Of a stretch of DNA of 64,000 bases, positions 52,623 to 61,384 are shown one piece after another (position 1 is the stretch's first letter; each line of letters opens with the position of its first letter). Under the pieces are notes generated by a model. That model was not told the DNA's origin and made no database searches. It was given only the letters and a program-made list of their open reading frames with translations. The position numbers were made by a program, and so were the translations under genes. Source of the DNA: Crenalkalicoccus roseus (GTDB lineage Bacteria > Pseudomonadota > Alphaproteobacteria > Acetobacterales > Acetobacteraceae); NCBI RefSeq assembly GCF_004761865.1, contig NZ_SJDM01000002.1, positions 228,522 to 292,521 on the forward strand, read 5' to 3'.

Positions 52623-54145
52623 GCGCCGGTCAGGCCGCTCGGGCGCAGCGCCGCCTGCGGGTTGCGCAGCAGCGCCCGCAGGCCCCGCCGCTCCTCCGCC
52701 GCCAGGGCGCGGAGGGCGAGCAGGGCGAAGGCGAGCAGCGCCGCCCCGCCCACCCCGGCGAGGGCCGGCCAGCCGGCCAGGGGCAGCAGCGCGAGCACCC
52801 CGAGGCCCCCCGCCAGCAGCGGCGCCGCCAGCCGCCGCGCCGCCTCCGCCGCCGCCGGGTAGAGGCGGGCGGCGAGGACCAGCTTGCCGAGGCAGTCCAC
52901 GGCGGCGCGCAGCGCCCAGGCCGCCGCCGCGCCCTCGATCCCCTGCCAGAGCAGCAGCAGGGCCGAGAGCGGCAGGAACAGCAGCGCCTGGGCCAGCACG
53001 AAGCGTGCCGTCACGTCCGGGCGGCCGATGGCGTCGAGCAGCGCCGCGGGGGCGAAGGCGACGCAGGAGAAGAAGATGCCGACCGCGAGGATCTGCAGCA
53101 CCCGCGCCCCGCCGGCGGCGAACTCCGCCCCGAGCCAGAGCAGCAGGATCTCCCGCGCCCCGCCCGCCAGCACCAGGCAGGCGGGCAGCACCAGCGCCAT
53201 CACCAGCAGCGCGCCGCGCCGCAGCAGGTCCGCGGTCTGGCGCGGCAGGGTGGCGTAGGCCGAGGACATGGCCGGCAGCAGCGCCTGCGCCACCGCCACC
53301 GGCAGGATCCAGGCGCGCATGACGAGATCCAGCGGCGTGGCGTAGAAGGCGACGGCGGCGAGCGAAACGAGGGCGCCGATCAGGAAGCGGTCGGCGTAGA
53401 GCAGCGCCTGGGTCAGCATCCCGGCGAAGGTCATCCAGCCGCCGAGGCGCAGCAGCGGCAGCGCGCGCCGCAGGCGGAGGCCGCGGAACACCGGCCCCGG
53501 CAGCGCGCCGCGCAGCAGCCAGGCGTAGCTCAGCGTGTTGGCCAGCCGGCAGGCGACCAGGGCCAGCATCGCGCCGACCAGGCTGTCCCAGACCAGCAGC
53601 GTCAGCACCGGGCCGAGATAGTAGAACAGGCTGACCGGCATGGTGACGAGGTTGGCGGCGCGGAAGCGCTGATAGGCGGCGAGCACGCCCCAGAGCGCCG
53701 CGTTCACCACCACCAGCGGCGCCGCGGCGGTCAGCACCCGCATCGCCGCCACCGCCTCGGCCTGCAGCGCCGGGGGCACGTTGAGGATGCGCTCCACCAG
53801 CGCCGGCACGAAGGCCCAGAGGGCGGCGGCCATCACCAGGCTGATGCCGAGCAGGGTGGCGAGGGCGGCGCCGACCAGCCCTGGCGCCTCCTCCCCCCGC
53901 CCGGCGCCGATGCGTTCGGAGATGGCGCGCGTCAGCGCCTGCCCGACGCCGAAATCGAACACGCCGAACACCCCGACCATGGCGAGGGCGAGGGTGAACA
54001 GGCCCCAGCGCTCGATCCCCATCAGCGCCACCAGCACCGGCGTCAGCGCCAGCGCCAGCAGCAGCGGCAGGCCGCGCCCGGCGGCGTTCCAGGCGACGCC
54101 GGAGACCAGGGTGCGGCCGCGGGTTCGGGACTCGGCGTCGGTCAT
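52619..54145 (-). CDS. Polysaccharide flippase (Wzx/MOP superfamily)
   Basis: A 508-residue integral membrane protein with about a dozen hydrophobic segments and the MOP-superfamily N-terminus GRTLVSGVAWNAAGRGLPLLL, then GIERWGLFTLALAMVGVFGVFDFGVGQAL. It should flip the undecaprenyl-PP-linked repeat unit across the inner membrane. The start at 54145 has AGGAG upstream; another ATG 27 bases earlier is possible. It lies 74 bp after the ExoY-like gene and overlaps the first GT4 gene by four bases. No Wzy polymerase or Wza/Wzc export genes are in the window. Confidence 0.92.
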   Translation of the reverse strand: MTDAESRTRGRTLVSGVAWNAAGRGLPLLLALALTPVLVALMGIERWGLFTLALAMVGVFGVFDFGVGQALTRAISERIGAGRGEEAPGLVGAALATLLGISLVMAAALWAFVPALVERILNVPPALQAEAVAAMRVLTAAAPLVVVNAALWGVLAAYQRFRAANLVTMPVSLFYYLGPVLTLLVWDSLVGAMLALVACRLANTLSYAWLLRGALPGPVFRGLRLRRALPLLRLGGWMTFAGMLTQALLYADRFLIGALVSLAAVAFYATPLDLVMRAWILPVAVAQALLPAMSSAYATLPRQTADLLRRGALLVMALVLPACLVLAGGAREILLLWLGAEFAAGGARVLQILAVGIFFSCVAFAPAALLDAIGRPDVTARFVLAQALLFLPLSALLLLWQGIEGAAAAWALRAAVDCLGKLVLAARLYPAAAEAARRLAAPLLAGGLGVLALLPLAGWPALAGVGGAALLAFALLALRALAAEERRGLRALLRNPQAALRPSGLTGA

Positions 54146-54219
54146 CGCGCGCTCCTGCGCGGCGCATAGCATGTCCGGGCAGCCTCCGCCCGCCTGGACG
54201 GGAGGGGGACCCGGGCGGC

Positions 54220-54969
54220 TCAGTAGGCGCCGCGGCGCAGCAGCACGGCGGCGGGGGTGCGGAGCAGGATGCGGATATCGGTCCAGAGCGAGGGGTTGGC
54301 CGCGTACCGCACGTCGAGCGCCACGCGGGAGGCGTAGCTCGTGTCGCTGCGCCCGCTCACCTGCCACAGGCCGGTGATGCCGGGGCGCACCGAGAGGTAG
54401 TGCGCCGCCGCGGCGCCGTAATGCGTCTCGAGCTCCGCCGCCTGCACGGGGCGGGGGCCGACGAGGCTCATCTCCCCCCGCAGCACGTTGAGGAGCTGGG
54501 GCAGCTCGTCGAGGCTGGTGGCGCGCAGGAAGCGGCCGATCCAGGTGACGCGCGGGTCGTGCCGCAGCTTGCGGCGCGCCTCCCATTCCGCCCGCGCCGC
54601 CGGGTCCTGCTCCAGCAGCGCCGCGAGGCGCCGGTCGGCATCCACCACCATGGAGCGGAATTTCAGGCAGCCGAAGGGGCGGCCGCCGCGGCCGATGCGC
54701 GGATGGGCATAGAACACCGGCCCGCCATCCCGCCGGACGAGCAGGGCGATGACGAGGAAGGCCGGCAGGCAGGCGAGCAGCAGCGCCAGCGCGCCCAGCA
54801 CGTCCATGGCGCGCTTCAGCCCCGGCCGGAGGGCGGCGCGCAGCGCCGTGCCGGGCGCGGCCAGGGCCACCGGCGGCAGCGGCGCCGCCTCCGCCGGGAT
54901 CTGGGCCGGCAGGATGCCGGCGCCCGCGGAGGCGGGCCGCAACGTCTCGCAGGCTTCAACGCCAAGCAT
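54220..54969 (-). CDS. Undecaprenyl-phosphate sugar-phosphate transferase (ExoY/WbaP C-terminal type)
   Basis: A 249-residue initiating sugar transferase that loads the first sugar-1-phosphate onto undecaprenyl phosphate. A roughly 50-residue Pro/Ala-rich N-terminus is followed by one membrane helix (about 55-77: [15 protein letters not shown]). The catalytic region has [34 protein letters not shown] and [15 protein letters not shown]. It is the short ExoY form without the multi-helix N-terminal domain of WbaP. First gene of the operon; its promoter should lie in the gap above 54969. Confidence 0.95.
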   Translation of the reverse strand: MLGVEACETLRPASAGAGILPAQIPAEAAPLPPVALAAPGTALRAALRPGLKRAMDVLGALALLLACLPAFLVIALLVRRDGGPVFYAHPRIGRGGRPFGCLKFRSMVVDADRRLAALLEQDPAARAEWEARRKLRHDPRVTWIGRFLRATSLDELPQLLNVLRGEMSLVGPRPVQAAELETHYGAAAAHYLSVRPGITGLWQVSGRSDTSYASRVALDVRYAANPSLWTDIRILLRTPAAVLLRRGAY

Positions 54970-55254
54970 GTACGACCTCGGTTCCCCTGAGACCGCGCCG
55001 CCGCTGCGGGCGAGCGCTGGCTGGTGCTGCCGGTCGCGGGAGGGAGGATCCGACCCGCCCCGGCTCAGGCCCAGGATGACGCCGCGGCGGAACGGGATTG
55101 CGACGGGGTTGCGGCCGGATTGTGGCGCCTGCCGAAGGATTCCGGTGTGGCTTCCGAGGTCCGCCTGACCGGAGGTTTCAGCGGCAACGACGGTTTCGCG
55201 TGTATATTGCGGCGTGGCCGGGCATACTCAACCCGCTTCCGGAGGGCCCGGCCG
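54970..55254. other. 285-bp noncoding stretch upstream of the polysaccharide operon
   Basis: Between the ExoY-like start (minus) and a small plus-strand candidate gene. It should contain the operon promoter. I see one AT-rich patch (TATATT, 55203-55208) but no convincing -35 partner on either strand, no long dyad and no repeat. Confidence 0.5.
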
Positions 55255-55428
55255 ATGCCCGACATGCCGGATGCCAGGGCTGATGCTCTCCCCACCGCCC
55301 GCCGGCGGGAGGGGCGGCCGCGTGCGCGCCACGGCCGTGGCGCGGCACGCGGGGTGGTGCTGGCGCTGCTGCTGTCGCTGCCGGCTTGGCTCGGGCTCGG
55401 CGCCCTCGCCCGGCGCCTGATCGGATGA
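55255..55428 (+). CDS. Candidate 57-residue single-pass membrane protein
   Basis: A short open frame with a GGAGGG ribosome site 8 bases before its ATG. The N-terminal 32 residues are Arg-rich (ARRREGRPRARHGRG), followed by one membrane helix (GVVLALLLSLPAWLGLGALA) and a basic end (RRLIG), an architecture typical of small membrane proteins. It ends 11 bp from the convergent HIRAN-like gene. Not recognised as a family; the size and high GC leave real doubt that it is translated. Confidence 0.4.
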   Translation: MPDMPDARADALPTARRREGRPRARHGRGAARGVVLALLLSLPAWLGLGALARRLIG

Positions 55429-55439
55429 GGGCCGGCCGG

Positions 55440-55739
55440 TCAGCCCGCCACGACCCGTATGTGGATGCGTGCCCCGTCGGCATGGGGCGGACGCGGCACC
55501 AGGGCGGCAATGCACGCCCGCAGCGAGCAGAGGCCGGCGCCGATCAGCGGCGCCAGCACCTGCCGCTCCGCCGGGGGCAGCCGGCCGAGGCGCGGGCCGC
55601 GCGGCAGCCAAGCCTCGATCTCCGTCCCGCCCGGCCGCAGGCGCAGCTCCACCGCGTCGCCGACGCGAAGGGGGCGCAGCGCCGGTCCCGGCTCGGCCGC
55701 ATCGGTCAGGTAGGTGAGCAGCTCAGGGGTCTGGGTCAT
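55440..55739 (-). CDS. Small HIRAN-like domain protein
   Basis: A 99-residue protein. The start MTQTPELLTYL is chosen over an in-frame ATG 123 bases upstream because the extra residues look like shadow coding. The segment LRVGDAVELRLRPGGTEIEAWLPRGPRLGRLPPAERQ, then LAPLIGAGLCSLRACIAAL, resembles the HIRAN fold (G-x2-V-x-L-x-R, a LG-x-LP turn, then a helix over a cavity). HIRAN domains bind DNA ends when fused to helicases; stand-alone bacterial ones are uncharacterised. The assignment is by pattern only. Confidence 0.6.
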   Translation of the reverse strand: MTQTPELLTYLTDAAEPGPALRPLRVGDAVELRLRPGGTEIEAWLPRGPRLGRLPPAERQVLAPLIGAGLCSLRACIAALVPRPPHADGARIHIRVVAG

Positions 55740-55833
55740 GCGCGTCGGGCCTCGTCCTGGACCACGGCGCGGGGATGCCCGAGCGCCGCGGCCGGCGCCA
55801 TCACGGGCGCATGACATCACGCGGGCGGGGGGC

Positions 55834-56940
55834 TCAGCCCGCCGCGACCACCTCGGCCACATGCGCCGCCAGGGCGAGGGAGGCGGTCAGGCCCGGGCTC
55901 TCGATGCCGAACAGGTTGACCAGCCCCGCCACCCCGTGCTCGCGCGGCCCCTGCACCACGAAATCCTGCGCCGGCGCGCCGGGGGGGACGATCTTCGGGC
56001 GGATGCCGGCATAGCCGGGCGCCAGGGCGCCGTCCTTCAGCTCCGGCCACCAGCGCCGGATCGAGGCGTAGAAGCTCTCGCCGCGCCGCGGATCCACCTC
56101 GTAGGCGATGCGGTCCACCCACTCCACGTCGGGCCCGAACCGCGCCTGGCCGGCGAGGTCGAGCGTGAGATGCGTGCCGAGGCCGCCGGGCACCGGCACC
56201 GGGTAGATCAGCCGCGAGAAGGGGCAGCGACCGGTCAGGGTGAAGTAGTTGCCCTTGGCGTAGTAGGGCGTGGGCACCTTCTCCGCCGGCATTCCCGCGA
56301 TCGCGCGGGCGAGCTTCGGCGCGTGCAGCCCGGCGGAGTTCACCAGGGTGCGGCAGAGGAGACGCATCCCCTCCGCCCCGCCGACCGTGATTTCGATCCC
56401 CGCCTCGCCGGCGCGGCCGGACAGCACCGGGGCGTGGAAGGCGAACACCGCCCCGGCATTCTCGGCATCGCCCTGCAGCGAGAGCATGAAGGCGTGGCTG
56501 TCGACGATGCCGGTGGAGGGGGAGAGCAGCGCCGCCGTGCAGCGGAGCGCCGGCTCCATCGCCACCGCCTCCTCGCGCGTCAGCAGGCGGAGGTCGTCCA
56601 CCCCGTTGGCCGCCGCGCGCGCCCGGATGGAGGCGAGGCGCCCCGCCTCCTCCTCGCTGGTCGCCACGATCAGCTTGCCGCAATTGCGGTGCGGGATGCC
56701 GCGCTCGCGGCAGTAGTCGTAGAGCATCCACTTCCCGGCGACGCAGCTCCGCGCCATCAGGCTGCCGGCGGGGTAGTAGATGCCGGCGTGGATCACCTCG
56801 GAATTGCGCGAGGAGGTCTCGGTGCCGATCCCCTCCGCCGCCTCCAGCACCAGCACCTCGCGCCCGGCGAGCGCCAGCGCCCGCGCGACGGCGAGGCCGA
56901 CCACGCCCGCGCCGACGACGACGCAATCCACCCGCTCCAT
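55834..56940 (-). CDS. FAD-dependent oxidoreductase, L-2-hydroxyglutarate oxidase-like
   Basis: A 368-residue DAO-fold flavoprotein. The FAD motif [16 protein letters not shown] starts at residue 7. The region [19 protein letters not shown] is characteristic of the L-2-hydroxyglutarate dehydrogenase/oxidase (LhgO) group, as are [29 protein letters not shown] and the C-terminal [15 protein letters not shown]. It oxidises a 2-hydroxy acid to the 2-oxo acid. It follows the enoyl-CoA hydratase gene by 7 bp on the same strand, so they are co-transcribed. The exact hydroxy acid is inferred, not shown. Confidence 0.9.
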   Translation of the reverse strand: MERVDCVVVGAGVVGLAVARALALAGREVLVLEAAEGIGTETSSRNSEVIHAGIYYPAGSLMARSCVAGKWMLYDYCRERGIPHRNCGKLIVATSEEEAGRLASIRARAAANGVDDLRLLTREEAVAMEPALRCTAALLSPSTGIVDSHAFMLSLQGDAENAGAVFAFHAPVLSGRAGEAGIEITVGGAEGMRLLCRTLVNSAGLHAPKLARAIAGMPAEKVPTPYYAKGNYFTLTGRCPFSRLIYPVPVPGGLGTHLTLDLAGQARFGPDVEWVDRIAYEVDPRRGESFYASIRRWWPELKDGALAPGYAGIRPKIVPPGAPAQDFVVQGPREHGVAGLVNLFGIESPGLTASLALAAHVAEVVAAG

Positions 56941-56947
56941 CGCCGCC

Positions 56948-57757
56948 TCAGCGCCCCTGGAACACCGGCCGGCGCTTCTCGCGGAAGGCGGCGAGCCCCT
57001 CCCTGAGGTCCTCGCTGTCCTTGCAGGCGGCGATGCGCGCGGCCAGCGCCTCGCGGTCCAGCTCGCCACGGGCGATCTCGTTCAGCGCCCGCTTCATGCC
57101 CTGCACCGCGAGCGGCGCCATCTCGCACAGGCGCCCGGCCAGCGCCTCCACCCGCGCGTCGAGCTCGGCCTCGGGAACCAGCTCGGTGAGGTAGCCGATG
57201 CGCAGGAGCTCCCGCGCCCCGATCCGCTCGGCGGTGAGGAACAGGCGCTTCGCGGCGTCGAGGCCGAGGCGGGAGACGTAGCGGCGCAGCCCCCCCTCGT
57301 AGTAGTGCACGCCAAGCCGCCCGGCCGGCATGACGAGCTCGACCCCCTCGTGCCCGATGCGGAAGTCGCAGGTGAGGGCAAGGTCGGTCGCGCCGCCATA
57401 CACACCCCCCTGCAGCCGGGCGATGGTCGGCACCCGCACCCGCTCCAGCCGGTCCACCATGGCGTCGAAGTCGTTGGTGGCCGGCGGGGCGTCCCGCTGC
57501 GCACTGCGCTCGGCGAGGTCGCCGAGGTGGTAGCCGGCGGAGAAGGCGCGGCCGGTGCCGGTCAGCACCAGCACGCGCAGCGCCGGGTCGGCGTCCACCG
57601 CCTCGAACAGCCGGATCAGCTCCGCGAGATCCGCGGGCTCGATCCGGTTGCGGTGGCGGGGGCGGTTGAGGCGGATGGTGGCCCGGGCGCCGGCGATCTC
57701 GAGGAGCGGCAGGCCCCCCTCGGCCTCGGCGGCGGTCGTCTGCGCTGCTGCGCTCAT
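56948..57757 (-). CDS. Enoyl-CoA hydratase/isomerase family protein
   Basis: A 269-residue crotonase-fold enzyme. Oxyanion segments [13 protein letters not shown] and [22 protein letters not shown]-terminal [13 protein letters not shown]. Where classic hydratases have a catalytic Glu, this one has [18 protein letters not shown], so the acid/base residues differ and another crotonase reaction (isomerase, hydrolase or lyase) is possible. The start at 57757 follows GGAGGAGG. Divergent from the HMG-CoA-lyase-like gene across a 127-bp gap. Confidence 0.92.
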   Translation of the reverse strand: MSAAAQTTAAEAEGGLPLLEIAGARATIRLNRPRHRNRIEPADLAELIRLFEAVDADPALRVLVLTGTGRAFSAGYHLGDLAERSAQRDAPPATNDFDAMVDRLERVRVPTIARLQGGVYGGATDLALTCDFRIGHEGVELVMPAGRLGVHYYEGGLRRYVSRLGLDAAKRLFLTAERIGARELLRIGYLTELVPEAELDARVEALAGRLCEMAPLAVQGMKRALNEIARGELDREALAARIAACKDSEDLREGLAAFREKRRPVFQGR

Positions 57758-57884
57758 GCGGGCCTCCTCCGGAATGTCCGGGGCTATGTGCCGGGGGGGC
57801 GGGCGCGCCGCAAGGGCAGGGGGGGTGCTGGCGCGAAGGCCCGCCCGGGGGCACCATCGGTCCGACGCGACGGAGGAACACGCC

Positions 57885-58844
57885 ATGTCCGACCTGCCGC
57901 AGACGGTGGACATCCACGAGGAGGGGCCGCGCGAGGGCTTCCAGATCGAACCCGGCCCGATCCCCTCCGCCGACAAGATCGCCCTGATCGAGGCGCTGGC
58001 GGGCACCGGCCTCCGCCACATCCAGGTCGCCTCCTTCGTCAGCCCGCGCCTGGTGCCGGGCTGGGCGGATGCGGAGGCGGTGGTGGGCGGGTTCCGGCCG
58101 CGCGAGGGCGTGCGCTACACCGCGCTCTGGTTCAACGAGAGCGGGCTGAACCGGGCCATGGCCTTCCGCGACCGGCTGCACCTCACCGGCTCGATCGCGC
58201 TCTCCGCCTCCGACGCCTTCTCGGTCAAGAACCTGAACCGCGGCCATGCCGAGAACCTGGAGGCGATGCGCAGGCAGACCGCGCTGCACCTGAAGGCCGG
58301 GCTTCCCGTGACGCGCATCGGCGTGATGGCCGCCTTCGGCTGCAACTACCAGGGCGACATCACCCCGGCGCAGGTGGTGCGCACCGTCGCCGACGGGCTC
58401 GCCATCGCCGCCGAGCAGGGCGTGACGATCACCGACGTCTCGCTCGCCGACACCATGGGCTGGGCGACACCGGCGCGCATCGAGCGCGGCGTCGGCGCGG
58501 TGCGCGAGCGCTGGCCCGATCTGCGCATCGGCCTGCACCTCCACGACACGCGCGGCCTGGCGGTGGCGAACGCCCATGCCGGGCTCCGGCTCGGCGTGCG
58601 GCGCTTCGATTCCACCGTGGGCGGCCTTGGCGGCTGCCCCTTCGCCGGGCAGAAGGGGGCGGCGGGCAACATCTGCACGGAGGAACTCGTGCTGCTCTGC
58701 GAGGAGATGGGCGTCGGCACCGGCGTCGATCTCGACGCGCTGATCGAGGTCGGGCGCATGGCCGAGCGCATCGTCGGCCACCAGCTTCCGTCGGAGCTGC
58801 TGCGCGCCGGCAGCCTGGACGCCTTCCGCAAGAGGGCGGCGTGA
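57885..58844 (+). CDS. Hydroxymethylglutaryl-CoA lyase-like enzyme
   Basis: A 319-residue TIM-barrel lyase of the HMGL family, which cleaves a 3-hydroxy-3-methyl-acyl-CoA such as HMG-CoA to acetyl-CoA and a keto acid. The N-terminal signature is EEGPREGFQIE; classical HMG-CoA lyases have PRDGLQ, so the metal-ligating Asp is Glu here. Metal-site HLHDTRG at 218-224 and the flexible active-site loop GGLGGCPFAG with Cys251 are kept. The ATG follows GGAGG. Its stop overlaps the GTG start of the CaiB gene, coupling a CoA-transferase to a lyase. Confidence 0.88.
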   Translation: MSDLPQTVDIHEEGPREGFQIEPGPIPSADKIALIEALAGTGLRHIQVASFVSPRLVPGWADAEAVVGGFRPREGVRYTALWFNESGLNRAMAFRDRLHLTGSIALSASDAFSVKNLNRGHAENLEAMRRQTALHLKAGLPVTRIGVMAAFGCNYQGDITPAQVVRTVADGLAIAAEQGVTITDVSLADTMGWATPARIERGVGAVRERWPDLRIGLHLHDTRGLAVANAHAGLRLGVRRFDSTVGGLGGCPFAGQKGAAGNICTEELVLLCEEMGVGTGVDLDALIEVGRMAERIVGHQLPSELLRAGSLDAFRKRAA

Positions 58845-60064
58845 GCGCGACCCCGCTCAAGGGCCTCAGGGTCCTCGAATTCAGCCACACCATCATGGGC
58901 CCCTGCGCGGGGTTGGTGCTGGCCGATCTCGGCGCCGAGGTGGTGAAGGTGGAGCCGGCGCCCGCGGGCGACCACACGCGCCGCCTGCCCGGCTTCGCCA
59001 GCGGCTTCTTCGCCACCTTCAACCGCAACAAGCGCAGCCTGGCGCTGGACCTGAAGCGCCCCGAGGGCCAGGCGGTGGCGCACCGCCTGGCGGCGCGGGC
59101 CGACATCGTGCTGGAGAATTACGGCCCCGGCACCATGGAGCGCCTCGGCTGCGGCTGGGAGCGGCTCTCCGCCGCCAATCCGCGGCTGGTCTACCTGGCG
59201 CTGAAGGGCTTCCTCGCCGGCCCCTACGAGCACCGACCCGCGCTCGACGAGGTGGTGCAGTTCCAGTCCGGCCTCGCCTACATGACCGGCCCGCCGGGGC
59301 GGCCACTGCGCGCCGGCGCCTCCATCGTCGACATCCTCGGCGCCGTCTTCGGCGTCGCCGCGGCGCTCGCCGCGCTGCGCGAGCGCGACGCGACAGGCAA
59401 GGGGCAGCGCATCAGCAGCGCCCTGTTCGAGAGCGCGGTGTTCCTGATGGGCAGCCACATGGCCGGCCTCGCCGCGACCGGGGAGCCGCCGCCGCCCATG
59501 CCGGCGCGCCGCGGCGCCTGGGGCATCTACGACGTGTTCGAGACCGCGGGCGGGGAGGGGGAGGACAACCAGCTCTTCATCGGCATCACCAGCGACCAGC
59601 AATGGGCGCGCTTCACCGCGGAGTTCGGCCTGCGGGAGATGGCCGCCGATCCGCGCCTGGCCACCAACGCGCTGCGCGCCGCCGCGCGGCCCTGGCTGAT
59701 CCCGGCGCTGCAGGAGGTGATCGGCGCGCTGCCGCGCGAGGAGGTGGCGGCGCGCTGCGAGCGCGCGGCGATTTCCTGGGCGCCGGTGGGCAGGCCGGGC
59801 GACCTGTTCGAGGACCCGCACCTGCTCGCCGGCGGCGGGCTGCTGCGGACCGCGATCGACGCCGCCGGCGGCGGGGCGCTGTTCGGCCTGCCGGCGCTGC
59901 CGGTGGAGTTCGGCGTCGCCCGCGCCCGCCCCGGCCTGACGCGCCAGCCGCCGCGCCTGGGCGAGCACAGCGCCGAAGTGCTGGAAGAGGCCGGCTACTC
60001 CGCGGCCGAGCGCGAGCGCCTGCTGCGCGAGGGCATCGTCGTCGCCGCGCCGGAGGCGGGCTGA
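58841..60064 (+). CDS. CaiB/BaiF family CoA-transferase
   Basis: A 407-residue class III CoA-transferase. It starts with GTG in a GTGA overlap with the lyase gene; MSATPLKGLRVLEFSHTIMGP is the normal N-terminus. LADLGAEVVKVEP and NRNKRSLALDLKRPEGQ follow. The catalytic Asp is Asp164 in SIVDILGA. It is only distantly similar to the CaiB protein at 21 kb, so not a recent duplicate. It would activate the acid that the lyase cleaves. The convergent FMN dehydrogenase gene begins 13 bp beyond its stop. Confidence 0.94.
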   Translation: MSATPLKGLRVLEFSHTIMGPCAGLVLADLGAEVVKVEPAPAGDHTRRLPGFASGFFATFNRNKRSLALDLKRPEGQAVAHRLAARADIVLENYGPGTMERLGCGWERLSAANPRLVYLALKGFLAGPYEHRPALDEVVQFQSGLAYMTGPPGRPLRAGASIVDILGAVFGVAAALAALRERDATGKGQRISSALFESAVFLMGSHMAGLAATGEPPPPMPARRGAWGIYDVFETAGGEGEDNQLFIGITSDQQWARFTAEFGLREMAADPRLATNALRAAARPWLIPALQEVIGALPREEVAARCERAAISWAPVGRPGDLFEDPHLLAGGGLLRTAIDAAGGGALFGLPALPVEFGVARARPGLTRQPPRLGEHSAEVLEEAGYSAAERERLLREGIVVAAPEAG

Positions 60065-60077
60065 CGGCGCCGGCGGA

Positions 60078-61325
60078 TCACGCCTCCGCGCCCTTGATCC
60101 GCCGCAGCCTGTCGCGCGTCATCTGCGCAAGCGCGGTGATGCCGAGCATCGCCATGTCGCGGTCCACCTCCTGCCGCAGCAGGGAGATGGCGTGCGCCAC
60201 CCCCTCCTCCCCGGCCACCGCCGCGGCGTAGAGGAAGGGACGGCCGACGAAGACGAACTGCGCCCCGAGCGCGAGCGCCTTCAGCACGTCGGTGCCGCGG
60301 CGCACGCCGCCATCCAGGATCACCGCCATGCCGCGCGCTTCCTCGGCGATCTCCGGCAGCACGCGCAGCGGCGAGACGGCGCCGTCGAGCTGCCGCCCGC
60401 CGTGGTTCGAGACCATCACGCCGTCGACGCCGCTCTCGCGCGCGATGCGGGCATCCTCCCGCGCCATCACGCCCTTGATCAGCAGCTTCCCCGGCCAGCG
60501 CCGCCGGATCAGCTCCAGATGCTCCCAGGCGAGGCCGTCGCGCCGCCCCACCTTGCGGATCAGGTCGGCGGAGAGCACCGGCGGGCCGCGGCCGGCATCC
60601 ATGTTCTCGAAATGCGGCATGCCGTGCGCGCGGAGCGTGCGCAGCGCCGTGCCGAGCAGCCAGCGCGGATGGCTGATCCCCTCCCAGGCCAGGCGCAGGT
60701 TCGGCCGCAGCGGCAGGGCGTAGCCGTTGCGGACATTGTTCTCGCGGTTGGCCGAGACCGGCACGTCCACCGTCAGCACGAAGGTGTCGAAGCCCGCGGC
60801 CAGCACGCGGTCCACCAGCGGTTCGATGCGCGCCGGCTCGCCCGGCAGATAGGCCTGGTACCAGGTGGCCTCCCCGCCCTCCCGCCGCACCTCCTCGAGC
60901 GGGATCAGGGAGGAGGCGGAGAGGATCATCGGGATCCCGGCCGCCCGCGCGGCGCGCGCCAGCACGATGTCGCCGCGATAGGCGGAGAGCGCCGAGGCGC
61001 CCATCGGCGCGATGCCGAAGGGGGCCGCGTACTCCCGCCCGAGCAGCGCCGCGCGCGTGCCGCGGCCGGTCACGTCCACCAGCCCGCGCGGCAGGAAGCC
61101 CCATTCGGCGAAGGCGGCGCGGTTGTCGCGCAGCGAGAGGTCGGTTTCGCAGCCGCCGGAGACGAAGCCGTAGAGCATGCGCGGCAGGTGCCGCCGCGCC
61201 GCCGGCTCGAAATCGTCGAGGCAGAGGAAGCGCCGCAAGCGCCGCGGCACCTCCGGCTCGCGGCGCGTCTCGGCGATGGTCGCGCGCGAAGCCGCCTGCC
61301 CCGCCGCCCTCGTGTCGTCCGGCAT
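60078..61325 (-). CDS. FMN-dependent alpha-hydroxy-acid dehydrogenase
   Basis: A 415-residue member of the L-lactate dehydrogenase (LldD)/mandelate dehydrogenase/glycolate oxidase family. The FMN barrel begins at about 60; key segments are FGIAPMGASALSAYRGD, KGVMAREDARIA, the family signature SNHGGRQLDG with the catalytic His, and DGGVRRGTDVLKALALGA. The N-terminal extension of about 50 residues is basic. The start at 61325 follows GGGGGAGGAGG. It oxidises a 2-hydroxy acid to the oxo acid; with the FAD oxidoreductase at 55.8 kb it is the second hydroxy-acid oxidising enzyme in this island. Confidence 0.93.
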   Translation of the reverse strand: MPDDTRAAGQAASRATIAETRREPEVPRRLRRFLCLDDFEPAARRHLPRMLYGFVSGGCETDLSLRDNRAAFAEWGFLPRGLVDVTGRGTRAALLGREYAAPFGIAPMGASALSAYRGDIVLARAARAAGIPMILSASSLIPLEEVRREGGEATWYQAYLPGEPARIEPLVDRVLAAGFDTFVLTVDVPVSANRENNVRNGYALPLRPNLRLAWEGISHPRWLLGTALRTLRAHGMPHFENMDAGRGPPVLSADLIRKVGRRDGLAWEHLELIRRRWPGKLLIKGVMAREDARIARESGVDGVMVSNHGGRQLDGAVSPLRVLPEIAEEARGMAVILDGGVRRGTDVLKALALGAQFVFVGRPFLYAAAVAGEEGVAHAISLLRQEVDRDMAMLGITALAQMTRDRLRRIKGAEA

Positions 61326-61384
61326 GCGCCTCCTCCCCCGGTCCGCTTGCCGGGAGTTTGCGCGCCGGCGCCGCCGGGTCAAAT

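Noticed and set aside
55203-55208. TATATT as a -10 element for the small membrane protein.
   Set aside because: No -35-like hexamer occurs 16-18 bases upstream.
58841-60064. A Glu (LFESAVFLM) in the second CaiB protein first read as replacing the catalytic Asp.
   Set aside because: Comparison with remembered formyl-CoA transferase and AMACR sequences places the catalytic Asp earlier, at Asp164 (SIVDILGA), which is present; the equivalent in the first CaiB protein is Asp175.
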